From Nannobrachium achirus (Eukaryota; Chordata; Actinopteri; Myctophiformes; Myctophidae): DNA of 64,000 bases. Where the stretch lies: positions 29,703,587 through 29,767,586 of the forward strand of contig OY997653.1 in assembly GCA_963921795.1 (NCBI GenBank), read 5' to 3'. The position numbers and the translations under genes are program-made. Positions 51,501 to 62,639 of this stretch are shown here, piece by piece. The notes below the pieces were generated by a model. The model worked only from the letters and a program-made list of their open reading frames with translations. It was not told the origin of the DNA and made no database searches. Numbering within the stretch: the first letter of the stretch is position 1; every line of letters begins with the position of its first letter.

Positions 51501-54500
51501 ACAGGTAAAGCAATAAATACATGCATCATGACCTGAGGTTTCTGTAATATGTAATATGTTGGTTATTATGGCACAGCACTATTCCATCTTCTATCTATTC
51601 TATCTTCTGGATATATATTCAAAGATTTGCACAAATCTAAAAGATTCTTCTAAAATAGCAGATCTAAAAGCTATTAGCGCATCACTCTGTGCCGTGCTAT
51701 TAGCTTGCATATCTGCTATTTTTGTAATAACTAAATTATAAAATAATGGTTAAAGTGGTTAAAATCTATAGTGACACAGATCCTTTCCAGGTCTAAATGG
51801 GTTAAGTCAGGGGTCTTCAACATTTCCGGCCAAGGACCCCTTAGCTGAGAGAGAGATGAACCCACAACCTTATCATAGATTCCATATAGTTTCATCGTTT
51901 GACAGAACAATCATCAGTTTATTTTGGATTCATGTCAATTTGTGTTTTCAGATATTTAACCAATTGAACCGTCAATACTTAATGAACTTGACCTTTCAAA
52001 CTCTGCTCTTTTTCCTCTACACCAAAGCTCTTTGCCGAAAATAGCCAATCTACAAGCTCACAAATGCTATTTTTGGCTAAAGTTCTCAGAATATGGACAC
52101 TAGGGTTCAAGTGGTTAATATACAAAAAAAACTGTCTATCACTCAAAGATTTGGAGGACCCCCTGTAGTAACTCTGAGGACTCCCTAGGGGTCCCGGACC
52201 CCCTGTTGAAGACCCATGGGTTAAGTGATGCTTCTGGTGCTATCCTCTGGATTTTTTATTGCCTCATGTTATCATGGGATGACGTCTGAATCCAAATAAA
52301 ATCAACCAACCAACCACTGCAATCAGGGTTCCCACACATTTTTACCAATTCATTTCCAAAACTTATCCAGAATATTTAACAAGCACCCTGTGCTTCCAGG
52401 CAGATCTACATGCTCACAACGCCTCACAACGCGAGGCGTTGTGAGCATGTAGATCGGCTATTTTCACAATTTCTGCCTCTAATATTTGACAATATGGCCA
52501 ACGTTTAATTTGTCAATTCAGAGGTATTTTTTTAATCAATAACCAAAGACAATGCATAGCAATTTCTTTTCAGGACCTTCCAGGACCCTTGATCAATTCC
52601 AAAACATTTCCAGTACTGGAAAAATATTTTTCTAATTTCAAAATATTTCCAGGAATTTCATGACTGTGGGAACCCTGTATTAACAAAATCAATAACCAAG
52701 GACAATGCACAGCTAATTTTTCCAGGACCTTACAGGACCCTTGATCAATTCCAAAACTTTTCCAGTACTGGAAAAAATATTTTTCTAATTTCAAAATATT
52801 TCCAGGAATGTCATGACCGTGGGAACCCTGTGCAATATCGTAATGCTGCTTCGCTACTCCCAGTCCTTACCAGCAGTGTCGGGTTTGGTTGCCTGGATGT
52901 GCATGTAGCCAGACTCCTTGACTGGCTCCACCAGCAGCTTGTCCATGCGGGGGTAGAGGCGCTGGATGTCGCGCTCGGTGAAGTCAAACAGGTTAGGGAA
53001 TTGTCGGCCCAGCATGAGAGACAACACCCAGGACAGCCCTGGCTGAGGAGGGGCAAAGTTCACGTGCAGGCCTTTCACTATTCTGGAACGCATATGAAAA
53101 ACGACAAAGCCGTTTATGGTTAAAATGTGTTGAATAGCTATGGATATGGTCGTTGGAAGTCGAAGTTTGTGGCGATTAGGACAAAAACCTGAGAAAAATA
53201 AAATATAGGTGTTGCTAGTGATGTTTTTGTTTAAACTTTAAAACTATCCTTTTTTTTTTTATTTACTTATTTTAGTTTTTTGTTAAAAGGTTAATTCTAT
53301 TAACTGATAGTAGTCATTGCTACAGTGTTTATTCAGTCATTCCTCCAGTTATTTAATAACTGGTGGGTTTTCAGGTGGGTCACCAATTTTCAGTTCGGTC
53401 ACAAATTTCATCCAACCAGGAGAGAGACAAAGATCAGGTTAAAGGAGAACTTCATCTTCGTATAATTGGTCCTTACGCATTTCTGTCTACTCTGTCAGAA
53501 GTGGTTTGTGGAAAGTTATGAAACCTGCCTACCAATTACACCAGTGGTTCTCAACCTTTTCAGGCCGCGACCCCCAAAATAATCACATTTTAACTGGGGA
53601 CCCCCCACCCTGATGAGCAATACGAGTTGAGGCATTACATTTTGTATAACACGGTTCTATTGTGAAAATAGCAGATCTACATGCTCACAACGCCTCGAAA
53701 CGCGAGGTGTTGTGAGCATGTAGATCGGCTATTTTCACAATTTCAGCCTCTAATATTTGACATTTTGGCAAATGTTTAATCTTTCATTTTAGAGGTATTA
53801 AAAAGTCCTTAAATTGTCACCTTAGAAATGTGCAGATACCCTCTATACATAAACTTTATGTTGGTTTGTTTACTGTTGAGTGAGAAAACAATGTTGCACA
53901 TTAAGTTAATCATCTGAGGACCCTCCAAAATAATTTGGCGACCCCTCTGGGGGTCCCGACCCACAGGCTGAGAACCACTGAATTGCACCATCGGTAGGCG
54001 GATTTGGTCATTTCAAACTTTTCTTTTTTTCGCTGTAAGAACTATGGCTTTTGTTTTAGCATGCTAACTGTCCAGGAAGATAAACAATGTAGTTTCTTTT
54101 AGCTTGGAACGCTCTTTTAGCTTGGAAGGTTGAAAAATACTCTTTAGAACGGGTACACATTATTGTGTATCATTATTTTATGCTTTAACTATTGAAAAAT
54201 AGCAGATATACAAGCTCACAGCGCCGCGCTGCGAGCTTGTAGATCTGCTATTTTTTTTAAATCGTGAAAATTAGAATTTTGACCCGATTCTATGTGTCTT
54301 TTGAATCCTTCTAAGATTTTTTGAAAAACCTATGTTTCTATGTCAGCAATCTGGCTAGCCATCGTCAACGAAAAGGTCCTTTTCACTTAACTGGAGCTCA
54401 GTTAGTCTGTTCTTGAGAGACTACTATGTCAGTGGTTCTCAAACCTTTTCATGTGAAGGAACCCCAAAATGACATGTATTTGGCCACGGACCCCCATCTC

Positions 54501-57234
54501 AAAATATTTAGTTCCAGGGACCACCCAGAAGCAAAATCTGAGTTACAAACGTTCGCTTTGAAAATGCATATATTCAAAGATTTGCACACATTTTCACAAC
54601 TTTTTCAAAAATAGCAGATCTACAAGCTTGCAGCGCGGCACTCGGTGCCGCGCTGTGAGCTTGTATATCTGCTATTTTTCACTGGTTAAAGCATTCAATA
54701 ATCTTAGGCCTAAATGGGTTAAAAAGTGCGCATGAGGTTGGTATGCAGTGTGGTGCAACTGTGTGGCAGAGGACTTACGTGGGCTCCAGCTGAGCCATGT
54801 TGGTGGTGATCTGCCAACCCCAGTCTCCTCCGTGGGCGTAGAACTGCTGGAAGCCCAGACGATTCATCAGCTTGTGGAACACACGTGCTGCACACACCGT
54901 ATCAAAACCTGGACACACAAGGAGGTCGAGATAATGCACTCTACAAGGAAATGTTCTCTGACTTGATAATACAATTAGAACTATTCGTCAATTCTGTCAG
55001 TTTTATTGTTTTCTTAACCGGGCACTCTCCATGTCATAGGATAAACATTGAGCATTTAACCATCACAAAAAAGTCTGGGAAGCCTTCTTTGATCTTGTCA
55101 ACAGATTACAGAGATAATAAAGGGGTTGTGTGCTCAAAACTTAAGACGAGGTCCTATAGTGCTTGAATATCACCATTTTGAATTGAACAAATCACAGTCA
55201 ACTGCATGTACATTACTAAAACCACCTAATAAAACCATGGGCCACCTATTTGTTCTTCTCTAGTGGGGGTGTAGCTAACTGACTGGCAGACCAGTGGTAT
55301 TGCGGATTCAAGTAATATTTGTATAAGTTAGCTATACCTGCAATTTTATGTATTTTTTTTAACGTTTTTGAACACTTCTGAAAGTCTTTGCCAATAATGA
55401 CATTCCCCAATTAGGGACAGATTATTCATTGATTATTTTATTAAATTATCGATTATTAATAATATGTTCAATTACATTGATTAGTTTGATTAACTTCACC
55501 CCTACACTGTACCACAGAGGTGTGTTAGCCAGGCTAGTTAGATCTCACTACAATATATTGTTTGACTACACACATTAACTGAAGCCAACCTGTGAAGAAA
55601 ACCTCCTCGACTAACCTTGCTTATGCGGCGCTTCAGAGTAGCCATAGCCTGGTATGGAAGGACAGACCAGCTCAAACACCGGGCCGTCTGGGTCAGAGGG
55701 CTCTGTTAGCAGTGGGATCATTCCGTAGAACTCATAGAAGGAGCCAGGCCAACCGTGGACCATCAACAGTGGGATGGCGCTGGTGCCCTCTGCGAGTGTC
55801 TTGGGCTTCACGTGTACGTAATGTACATCGATGCCTGGGCAGAGATTGGAGAGAGACAAAAAGATAATGGATTAGTTTTTGCAGAAAACGTTGAAGACCC
55901 CTGCTGTAGAGACCAAAGCATCTTTTTCACACATGTGCCGGTGGTTCCTGTGACAGCTCACCTTCGATCCTGGTTTTGTAGTGTGGGTACTGGTTGAGTT
56001 TGTCCACTTGTGTCCTCCAGTCAAAGTCATGTCTCCAGTAAGTCACCACCTTCTGCAGATAGGCAGAGTTGAAGCCATAATTGAACTGGCTGTCTTCCAG
56101 GGAGGGGACAGGGCGAGTCTGGTCTATCCTCCAGTACAGGTCCTGAGGGCAAGAGTGGAGTAGAACACATTGGTCAACTTGTTCAGCAAAGGAACAACTT
56201 GTTCAGGATAGGAACAACGTGTTCAGCTTAGGAGCATAATTAGGGCAAACAAGGGCAAAGGGTTTCACTTTTAAATAGGTTTTACAGCACATTTCGAAAG
56301 CCCAACGAAGGTTTCCATGTCCATTTCCACAAAACAATAAATCGAAAGATGGGGCAAATCAAGGCTGTCTTAATCGGTTTTGCTTACCCGAATCATGGAA
56401 ACCAAATAACTGTGTTCATATGGCCATTTCAATAACCAGAATATTGTCTTGATCGGGATAAAGTTCGGTCATATTGGTGTGCATGTAAACACTCACTGGT
56501 GTGTCCTGTGTAACTGAATTCAAACAAGAAGTAAGTATGTCAGAGAGGCTTATTGTCGGTATCAGCGGGAGTCTGTCCCACCACTGAACAGCCTAACACA
56601 GGCATCTTCAACAGGGGGTCCGGAACCCTTATTGGGTCCTCAGAGTTACTACAGGGGGTCCTCCAAATCTTTGTGTGATAGCAGATCTACAAGCTCAAAC
56701 GCCTGGCGCTGCGAGGCGTTGTGAGCTTGTAGATCGGCTATTTTCGGCAAAGCGGTTAGGTGTAGAGGGGAAAAAGAGCAGACTATGAACAGAGTGAAAG
56801 GTCAAGTTTTATAAGTATTGACAGTTCAAGTGGTTAAATATCTGAAAACTCAAATTGACTTGAATCCAAAATACACTGATGATTGTGCTGTCAAACGATG
56901 AAACTATATGGAATCTATGAAAAGGTTGTGGGGGCCGGGTCCCTGCTTCATCTCTCTCTCAGCTAAGGGGTCCCTGGCTTGAAAACGTTGAAGACCCATT
57001 GCCTAACAGCCAACCCCTTGGTAGGTCCAAGGGGACCACAGTGGATCTAACCTCTAGTTCTTCGTCGCTGGTTGTGACCTTGAAGGGGCGGATGGTGAGG
57101 TCCTCTCCGTCATCAGGGGCCGCTCCTACACCATACCAGCCATCCTCTGTCTTCAGAACCTGCCTCCTGCTTCTCTGAACCAGATAGATGAGCAGCCCTC
57201 CTATCACCACGGCAGCCAGCACCTCCAGAAACAT
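48596..57234 (-). CDS. ephx1: Microsomal epoxide hydrolase 1, 8 coding exons
   Basis: This ER-membrane alpha/beta hydrolase converts arene and alkene epoxides to trans-diols. Coding exons in gene order: 57234-57052, 56142-55962, 55834-55616, 54908-54779, 53082-52871, 51487-51379, 51101-50979, 48797-48596. All are GT-AG, phases agree, and the total is 1359 nt (452 aa; human 455). Residues 1-20 are a signal-anchor helix followed by RSRR. The oxyanion motif HGWPGS is at 148-153. The nucleophile is D223 in GGDWG, the acid is E401 in FPNEL, and the base is H428 in RGGHFAA. The lid tyrosines are Y297 (ESGYMHIQ) and Y372 (RFYKEN), so the full catalytic set is intact. Introns are crowded with MITEs, one ending 51 bp from the exon 1 donor and another about 40 bp from the exon 5 donor. 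srp9 lies just upstream in the same orientation, as in human 1q42. Confidence 0.96.
48830..50010. other. ephx1 intron 7 stretch with an unidentified GC-richer block
   Basis: From 48860 to 49400 the base composition is higher in GC and a 144-codon frame is open (48856-49290, plus strand), but it matches nothing I know and lacks splice partners. It may be a retroelement fragment. Confidence 0.4.
50018..50083. repeat. Palindromic core copy, ephx1 intron 7
   Basis: GCTACAAGCTCACAACGCG pairs with CGCGTTGTGAGCTTGC around GTCGCGGACGCAC. Outer arms have decayed. Confidence 0.8.
50240..50925. mobile_element. Class-B element region with three cores, ephx1 intron 7
   Basis: Cores are at 50294-50361 (outer arm GATATAC), 50465-50522 and 50796-50863 (outer arm GTATATC). 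The first and third are mirror-arranged as in 43418-43965. The middle core (ATTTACAAGCTCACAATGGG, GACGTGAGCTTGTATGTC) is part of an extra insertion. Confidence 0.7.
51645..51726. repeat. Diverged class-B core, ephx1 intron 5-6 region
   Basis: AAAATAGCAGATCTAAAAGC, TATTAGCGC and TGCTATTAGCTTGCATATCTG form arms where CTCACAG has become CTATTAG. The new CTATTAG is present in both arms. Confidence 0.75.
51808..52218. mobile_element. hAT-like MITE (GGGTCTTCAAC family)
   Basis: GGTTAAGT is duplicated at 51800-51807 and 52219-52226. Ends are CAGGGGTCTTCAAC and GTTGAAGACCCATG. The core (52037-52075) lost its centre. Confidence 0.88.
52326..52831. mobile_element. MITE (CAGGGTTCCCACAC family) with duplicated right half, ephx1 intron 5
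   Basis: The left end is CAGGGTTCCCACACATTTTT. GTGGGAACCCTG occurs twice, at about 52666 and 52820, because the last 150 bp is tandemly repeated. The core at 52402-52462 is of the CATGC variant type. It ends about 40 bp from the ephx1 exon 5 donor. Confidence 0.8.
53542..53980. mobile_element. hAT-like MITE (CAGTGGTTCTCAACC family), ephx1 intron 4
   Basis: AATTACAC and AATTGCAC flank it (7/8). Ends are CAGTGGTTCTCAACC and GGCTGAGAACCACTG. The core at 53659-53741 lies in the inverted repeat ATTGTGAAAATAGC and is of the CATGC type. Confidence 0.88.
54110..54724. mobile_element. Class-B element with two mirror-arranged cores, ephx1 intron 4
   Basis: Cores are at 54197-54252 and 54607-54679. 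The second has a centre GCGCGGCACTCGGTGCCGCG. The right end GGCCTAAATGGGTTAA gives a TTAA flank. The interior includes a CAGTGGTTCTCAAACC end at 54430. Confidence 0.75.
56599..57000. mobile_element. hAT-like MITE (GGGTCTTCAAC family), ephx1 intron 1
   Basis: GCCTAACA is duplicated at 56591-56598 and 57001-57008. Ends are CAGGCATCTTCAAC and GTTGAAGACCCATT. The core is at 56679-56744. It sits 51 bp from the donor of the first coding exon. Confidence 0.88.
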
Positions 57235-57369
57235 GGTGCCACGAGGTCTGCATCGATTTGTATTTAGGTTCATAAAGTTAACATGAGTATATAACTAAAT
57301 GCGTTTGAAATGAAATCAAAATGTTTTCAGGATTCCAATTAAGAAATAACAAAAAAAAATCAGGAAATT

Positions 57370-57640
57370 CAATAGAAGCAAAAATAGCCGATCTACAAGC
57401 TGAGCTTTTAGATCTGCTATTTTTGTTGCCCACCCCTGGTTTAAGCATTTGAACCCTAGTGTACACATTCTGAGAACTACAAGCTCACAACGCCTCGCGC
57501 TGCGAGGCGTTTCGGCAAAGAGGTTTGGTGTATAGGGGAAGAAGAGCAGACTAAATACAGAGTGACGGTTCAAGTGGTTAAATATCTGAAAACACAAATT
57601 GACATGAAACCAAAATACACTGAAGATCGTGCTGTCAAAC
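57370..57640. mobile_element. Joined MITE fragments in the ephx1 5' intron
   Basis: A core remnant with deleted centre (57380-57425) and a second half core (57478-57512) are joined to the end GTTGCCCACCCCTG (57427-57440) and interior sequence of the GGGTCTTCAAC family. Confidence 0.6.
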
Positions 57641-58727
57641 AGAAAGGAAGGAGAATGAGTTCATTATTCTTAAACTGTGAAAATTAGGATGAAATATAGT
57701 TGACCCAATTTGGCCAAAACAAAAATCACAAAGGAAAAATGTATTAGTGAAGTAGTAAATATCCCACTACGCTACAACAACCTGACAGGATTATGTTCTG
57801 CAACTTCCTTTACCCAGAATTCAATTTGAGTCAATGCAGGAGGATGATTTCATTAATAAGATTATGATTTCATTGTACTGAGGTTTAACAGAGTGCCAGT
57901 GTTGTTGCAGCCGCTCTAAATATCCCAGTATGCTATAACCACCTGACAGGATTAGGTAAAGAATGGACTGGACAAGGCCCTGCAGTCACAACTCCTGCGA
58001 GCAGAAATGCTGCATCATGACAAAGCTGTTCTCTTTCACGATACCACAACGGTGTATGTATTGTTCTATTGGCATTTTCTGCTCTTTTTCTTAATCACGT
58101 AGACCTTCTATAATTTGTGAACTGGACTTGAGTTGGCCCTGCACTTGGTCATGTCTTTAGTTTTTTCCCCCTACACAACATCTCTTCTCCAACAAACTCA
58201 GGGTGTAGAGCTGCTGTTTTTGGTGAAGGTTCCTCCCATAATAGAGACACTGTGATTCAACCATCTTTTTAAATTGCCTTTCAGACTTTTCATTCAAAAT
58301 ACATAAACAGCACATATCCCATATTCGTTTTTATTAACTTTTATATCCTATCAATATAGGCATATTTATTAATATAAGATGCAACTCATTTATATGAGTC
58401 CACTGCTATAGAAAAATGCCCCATCAGTGAACAGAGATCCAGACAAAACAAGCTTTTTCTGGAACAGGCACACTGGACATGCAGCATAAACAATCCATAC
58501 TACTGTACACACCGCCCCCTACTGCACCCATTACCTAACTGCACATTGACTCATGAACATACATTTTCAGAATGTTATTATATAATCTCACTGATTGATT
58601 CAGATCGAGGAGTTTATTTGTTATGTACTATAACGTCAAGAACACTCATTGATTAGAATGCGTATTGAGAGATTGGTAACTTTTAACTGTTTTAATGAGT
58701 TTACAAATGCATGGTACTTTTAACTGC
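57641..58727. other. ephx1 5' intron, no feature recognised
   Basis: Sequence without supported coding potential; a possible diverged direct repeat of a segment with CCCAGTATGCTATAACCACC and CCCACTACGCTACAACAACC lies at about 57760-57960. Confidence 0.45.
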
Positions 58728-58958
58728 AGTGGTGGAAAGTAGCCAAGTAGATTTACCTAAGAGTACAATTTTGAGGTATTTATACTTTACTTGAGTATTT
58801 CCTGGTACTTTTACTTTTGGTACTTTAAGTACATTTTGATGCCGATACTTTTATAATTTTACTCACGTATTCTTTTTTTATTTCGGACTTGTAAAAGAGT
58901 AGACCTATTTCTGCATTGCCGTATTGATCTTTTACTCAAGTACTTTTTCCACCACTGC
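58728..58958. mobile_element. MITE (CAGTGGTGGAAAGTA family)
   Basis: Ends are CAGTGGTGGAAAGTAGCC and ACTTTTTCCACCACTG with ACTTTTACTT-like repeats inside. No core palindrome and no clear target duplication are seen. Confidence 0.7.
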
Positions 58959-59188
58959 ATGTGGACCATGGACCGTACAGAAACATTTTGCTCAATGAAA
59001 TGACTAATACATAACCCGACATAACCTTATTATTCACGCACGCAACCCTTATCATCCCCTGATCAAGTTGCAACATAGTTCCACTGTTTCTACTGTAATC
59101 GAGGAAGCGCAGATAAAAGTTTAATAACAATGAGTTCAACGATGTGCAAAATGTAATGGAATTCGTCAAGTTAGTTTAATAACAATAC

Positions 59189-59400
59189 CTTTTTGTTGTC
59201 TCGCTGGGTAGAGCAAGAGCAGCGACAGCAGGACAGGACCAATGTCCGTGCACTGCCAGACAGTCTGACTCACTGGACTAGCTGAGCTGACCAATAGCAT
59301 TTTCAGGTTTCTGATCCGGTCGGGAGCGGAAATAACTTTACGTCATGTTGTAGTCGTCAGTCAGGGGGACTGAAGATTAAAAAGAAAACTACAGGCAGCC
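59189..59400 (-). other. ephx1: Candidate 5' non-coding exon of ephx1
   Basis: On the minus strand a donor (AAAAG followed by GTATTG) lies at 59188-59187, and a matching acceptor CAG lies at 57250-57248, 13 nt before the ATG. The exon would be GC-richer than its surroundings. Its 5' limit is approximate. Confidence 0.5.
59285..59350 (-). promoter_or_regulatory. Candidate ephx1 promoter elements (CCAAT and CRE-like)
   Basis: A CCAAT pentamer is at 59291-59295 and a CRE/ATF-like TTACGTCA at 59338-59345, both close to the proposed non-coding first exon. Position supports a promoter; function is inferred. Confidence 0.35.
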
Positions 59401-59927
59401 GGAACCAACCACCGGAAACAGTTCACGAAATGAATAAAATAAGATGCGTTTCAAATGGAATAGGGCGAAATCAGCAGAAATGGACGGTGGGATGTGTCGT
59501 TTTTTTGTTAGGTAAAATGGCAGTGTAATTTTAAACAAATGCACTCAAGGTGGTGGTGATGAATATGCACAGTAAAAAGCATTATTATAACTATTAAATA
59601 GCATTTATCATCAGTCAGAACCATACAATATAAAGTGTATAATGCACATTTTTAAATTTATTTTATTTTTGAAGTGGAACTTGGGACTGACCTGATTGTC
59701 CAGTTATGTCAATTAAATTGTTACACAACAAGTTGCACTTGATTAACAAAGTGCAAAGTTTAAGTGCCATTACGTTTTGTCAATCAACAGGTATGGTAAA
59801 GTGATGGAGATATTGCAAAAACAAGCATATGCTACAAAGTAGACAAAACTGGCATCTAAATACCCAGTACACGACCACATCCTTCAGAGCCATTACTGGT
59901 TTCACACTATGTGGGGATAAATAACTT

Positions 59928-59956
59928 TTATTGAAAATTTACAGTTATTTTTATTA
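59928..59956 (-). terminator. Candidate poly(A) signals for srp9
   Basis: TTTATT occurs at 59928-59933 and again near 59951 on the plus strand, giving AATAAA on the minus strand about 1.05 kb downstream of the srp9 stop. Use would place the hairpin at 60322-60571 in the 3' UTR. Confidence 0.3.
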
Positions 59957-60321
59957 GACAAAATGGCAACAGAGGCGTGGGGTCTATCAACAACTTGGTA
60001 TGAAAATCCACATCCAATCCTGCTTCTTGTATGTGCCACCATGGTGTCGGCGATGACATTTCTCCTTGCATGGATTACAAAAATGGTTTAAAAAACAGAA
60101 AAAAAGATTGAAAGCAATGTGATCATGTATAGACAGAAATTGGAAAATACTTTCCCTTCCATTGTTTAAGTCCATCTTAAAAAACTGAAAATAAATGCAA
60201 GCTCTTATAAAGAACTGAAGGAGTTCAATTGATATGCAAAGCAGCAGCAACACTTTGCCACCCCAGATTCTTTGAGCCCTTTACATTTCCCCATCTTTAG
60301 CCTATCCCCAAACGCCCTGGT

Positions 60322-60571
60322 TGCCCACATAGACATGTAAAGGTAGACGCCTCCTCCGGCTGTGGGCGTTGGTAAAAGAGGACTGGCAAGCTGGAACTGT
60401 GGAAGGCACTCTGCCCCCTGCAGTGGGAAAGAGGGGACTCCCGCATCTGATTGGCTTACTGAGCATCCGTCCTTCAGAATTCCAGAAGCTTGCCAGTCCA
60501 CTATTACCAACGCCGTCAGTACCATTAGACACCGGAGGAGGCGTCTACATTTATATGTCTATTGTTGCCCA
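60322..60571. repeat. Strong imperfect hairpin downstream of srp9
   Basis: TAGACGCCTCCTCCGG at the left pairs with CCGGAGGAGGCGTCTA at the right; further in, GCGTTGGTAA and ACTGGCAAGCT pair with AGCTTGCCAGT and TTACCAACGC. The flanks TGCCCACATAGACAT and ATGTCTATTGTTGCCCA also pair. Confidence 0.8.
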
Positions 60572-60997
60572 CACTGATGTTGCTACTAATACAGTTAGGG
60601 ATGTAAATTAAAATGTCAGAAAGAGAAGAGTCACAGAAGAGAAAATGCAATCTGGCTAACCATCGTCAAAATAAAAAGGGAACGCCCTTTCTGTTTTGTT
60701 CCTTTTCATCTGATGCTACCAGAGTCTGTCTTGAGAGATTACAGAAAATGTGACTGTCCATTGAAAATGATAAGGGGAAAAAAAATGACATTTTAGGGGA
60801 AAAAGAAAAACAAGAATCACATCCCTGACAATACTGAATCAGCATAGGTTGCTGGGCGGACTCCCATCCACAACTCTTCCCATCCAAAATCGTATCCTGA
60901 TTCCTTGTCACTCCGACTCTCGCCTCCAGTCCATCGTTTGTGTCTCAACAACAGTTTTGAATCTCTCGGTCCAGGTTTTGTAGAAGATCTGAACCTT

Positions 60998-62513
60998 TCA
61001 GTCCGTCTCCATGTCACCTTGGTGAGTCTCCTTGGACACCATGAGCCTCATGATTTTGCTGTGGAGTTTCTCGATCTTCTTTACATCTTGTGCCTGGTCA
61101 GTCTTGTACTGTAAACACTGAAAGAACAGATTGATGGGGACACATACAGAATATGGTCAGTGCAACGTTGTAGCAAGTGTGAAAAAAAAGGAAAAGCAAT
61201 TGTTTCTCATAATTTGGAAACATGTAGACCAGGGGTGGGCAACTTTGAAGATGGAGAGGGCCGCTATATTTTCACTCACTCCAGAGGGCCACAATGCATG
61301 TACAGTTAAAAATAGCCGATCTGGGGAGCGCCCGCTGGCCTGGTGGTCAAGGCGCATACCACATACTAGGCTATGATGCCTGCTGGCGTCACCGGTTCGA
61401 TTCCCGATCCGGACGACCTTTGCCACATGTCATTCCCCATCTCTCTCCTCATTTCCTGTCAGTCTACTGTCCTATCGAATAAAGGCATAAAAAGCCCCAA
61501 AAGGTGCAGGGCCGCATTAAGTGAAGGTGGGGGTCGCATGTGGCCCCCGGGCCGCTAGTTGCCCATGTATGATGTAGACTCTTAAAAACCTCTACTTGTC
61601 TCCAGTGGCCAACTCAGAAATTCAGCTTTGAGATGACATTTGCATGTGAACATGAAGTGCATAGCTTTGTATGCACATGATAACAATCCCCTACACCCAG
61701 GTTTAGCTGTGAAGCAATCATTCTTGCATTACATTCTCAACTACTCTGGTAATGATGAGCAGTTACTATTTGTGGCCAAAATTGCAAGCAAGATGAAGGC
61801 AATTATTATTATTTCATAGAGATAATCATTTTTATATAAAATACTGCAGTGCATTGCATAACAAAACAGTGTATACCACAGGGACATAAAAGGAGAAAAT
61901 AAGTAAACATTTGACATATTTTAACAGTTAGTTGATTTAGAAAGTTTACATTTGCAAAAACTTGTTCTCTTATCAAATTTGTATTTGTGAAGAATCGCAT
62001 TTTCAAACGTAGTCTGGATTCTATTCAATATTCTCAGTAATAATCACTGTACATTTCTCGACTGTTGTTGTAGACTGACATTGAATTGAACTGAATCGAT
62101 TCGAAGCCATTACAAACGAAACAGCTGCTTTGTGCAATGCATTTAAAGATTTCGCCTGTAATGACGTGACCAATACTGTGAGGCTAGGTTTAAAGTGTGC
62201 TGCCTGTTAACACCATCTGTGGATTTAAAAACACTTACCACGGCATCGTCTGTTATTTTGACAGATATGTTTCCATCGCAGTGTCTGTACTTCATAACAA
62301 CTCTGACCTGAAACAATAGGAAAACAATTACATATGAATATGTCACTCTGGGTTTCAATGTAGTCAGTCTAGTCACTAGTGCTATATTAGCCAACAGGCT
62401 AGCACACTAGCACGACTCAGGGAGAAACCATGTCGTCTTACCTTCATAGGATCTGTCAAATACAGTTTCTCGGCTGCACGAGAGAACTCCTCCCAGGTCT
62501 GATAGTAAGGCAT
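60998..62513 (-). CDS. srp9: Signal recognition particle 9 kDa protein, 3 exons
   Basis: SRP9 pairs with SRP14 on the Alu domain of 7SL RNA and slows elongation while SRP targets nascent chains to the ER. Exons in gene order: 62513-62442 (24 codons), 62307-62239 (23 codons), 61117-60998 (39 codons plus TGA). Both introns are phase 0 and GT-AG. The 86 aa equals the human length. Conserved blocks are [16 protein letters not shown] at the start, [11 protein letters not shown] in exon 2, and [19 protein letters not shown] in exon 3. The tail ends GDMETD, where human ends METE. Exon 1 is preceded by in-frame open sequence, but the ATG at 62513 matches the family start exactly. Confidence 0.97.
61230..61571. 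mobile_element. hAT-like MITE (CAGGGGTGGGCAAC family) in srp9 3' region, carrying a SINE
   Basis: ATGTAGAC is duplicated at 61222-61229 and 61572-61579. The left end is CAGGGGTGGGCAAC; the right end GTTGCCCATGTATG is decayed. A core remnant (AAAAATAGCCGATCT) ends at 61321 where a SINE begins. Confidence 0.82.
61322..61500 (+). mobile_element. tRNA-derived SINE
   Basis: A-box-like TGGCCTGGTGGTCAAGG lies at 61336-61352 and B-box GGTTCGATTCC at 61393-61403, followed by a body with CATGTCATTCCCCATCTCTC and a tail AATAAAGGCATAAAAAGCCC. The tRNA fold is not complete, so it is a SINE head and not a tRNA gene. Confidence 0.85.
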
Positions 62514-62639
62514 GATCCCAGTTAAACCGTAAAATGTTACTTCTATGTATTTTATATGTTTATTGTTGTAAGAAATCTGTGTTTCAATGTGTTGTGTTCC
62601 TCTCTGGTCGCTGAGAGTTGGGAACACCACATCAGCAAC

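Noticed and set aside
61336..61410. Possible tRNA gene (good B box)
   Set aside because: The acceptor and anticodon stems do not form; the body and AATAAAGG tail identify it as a SINE head.
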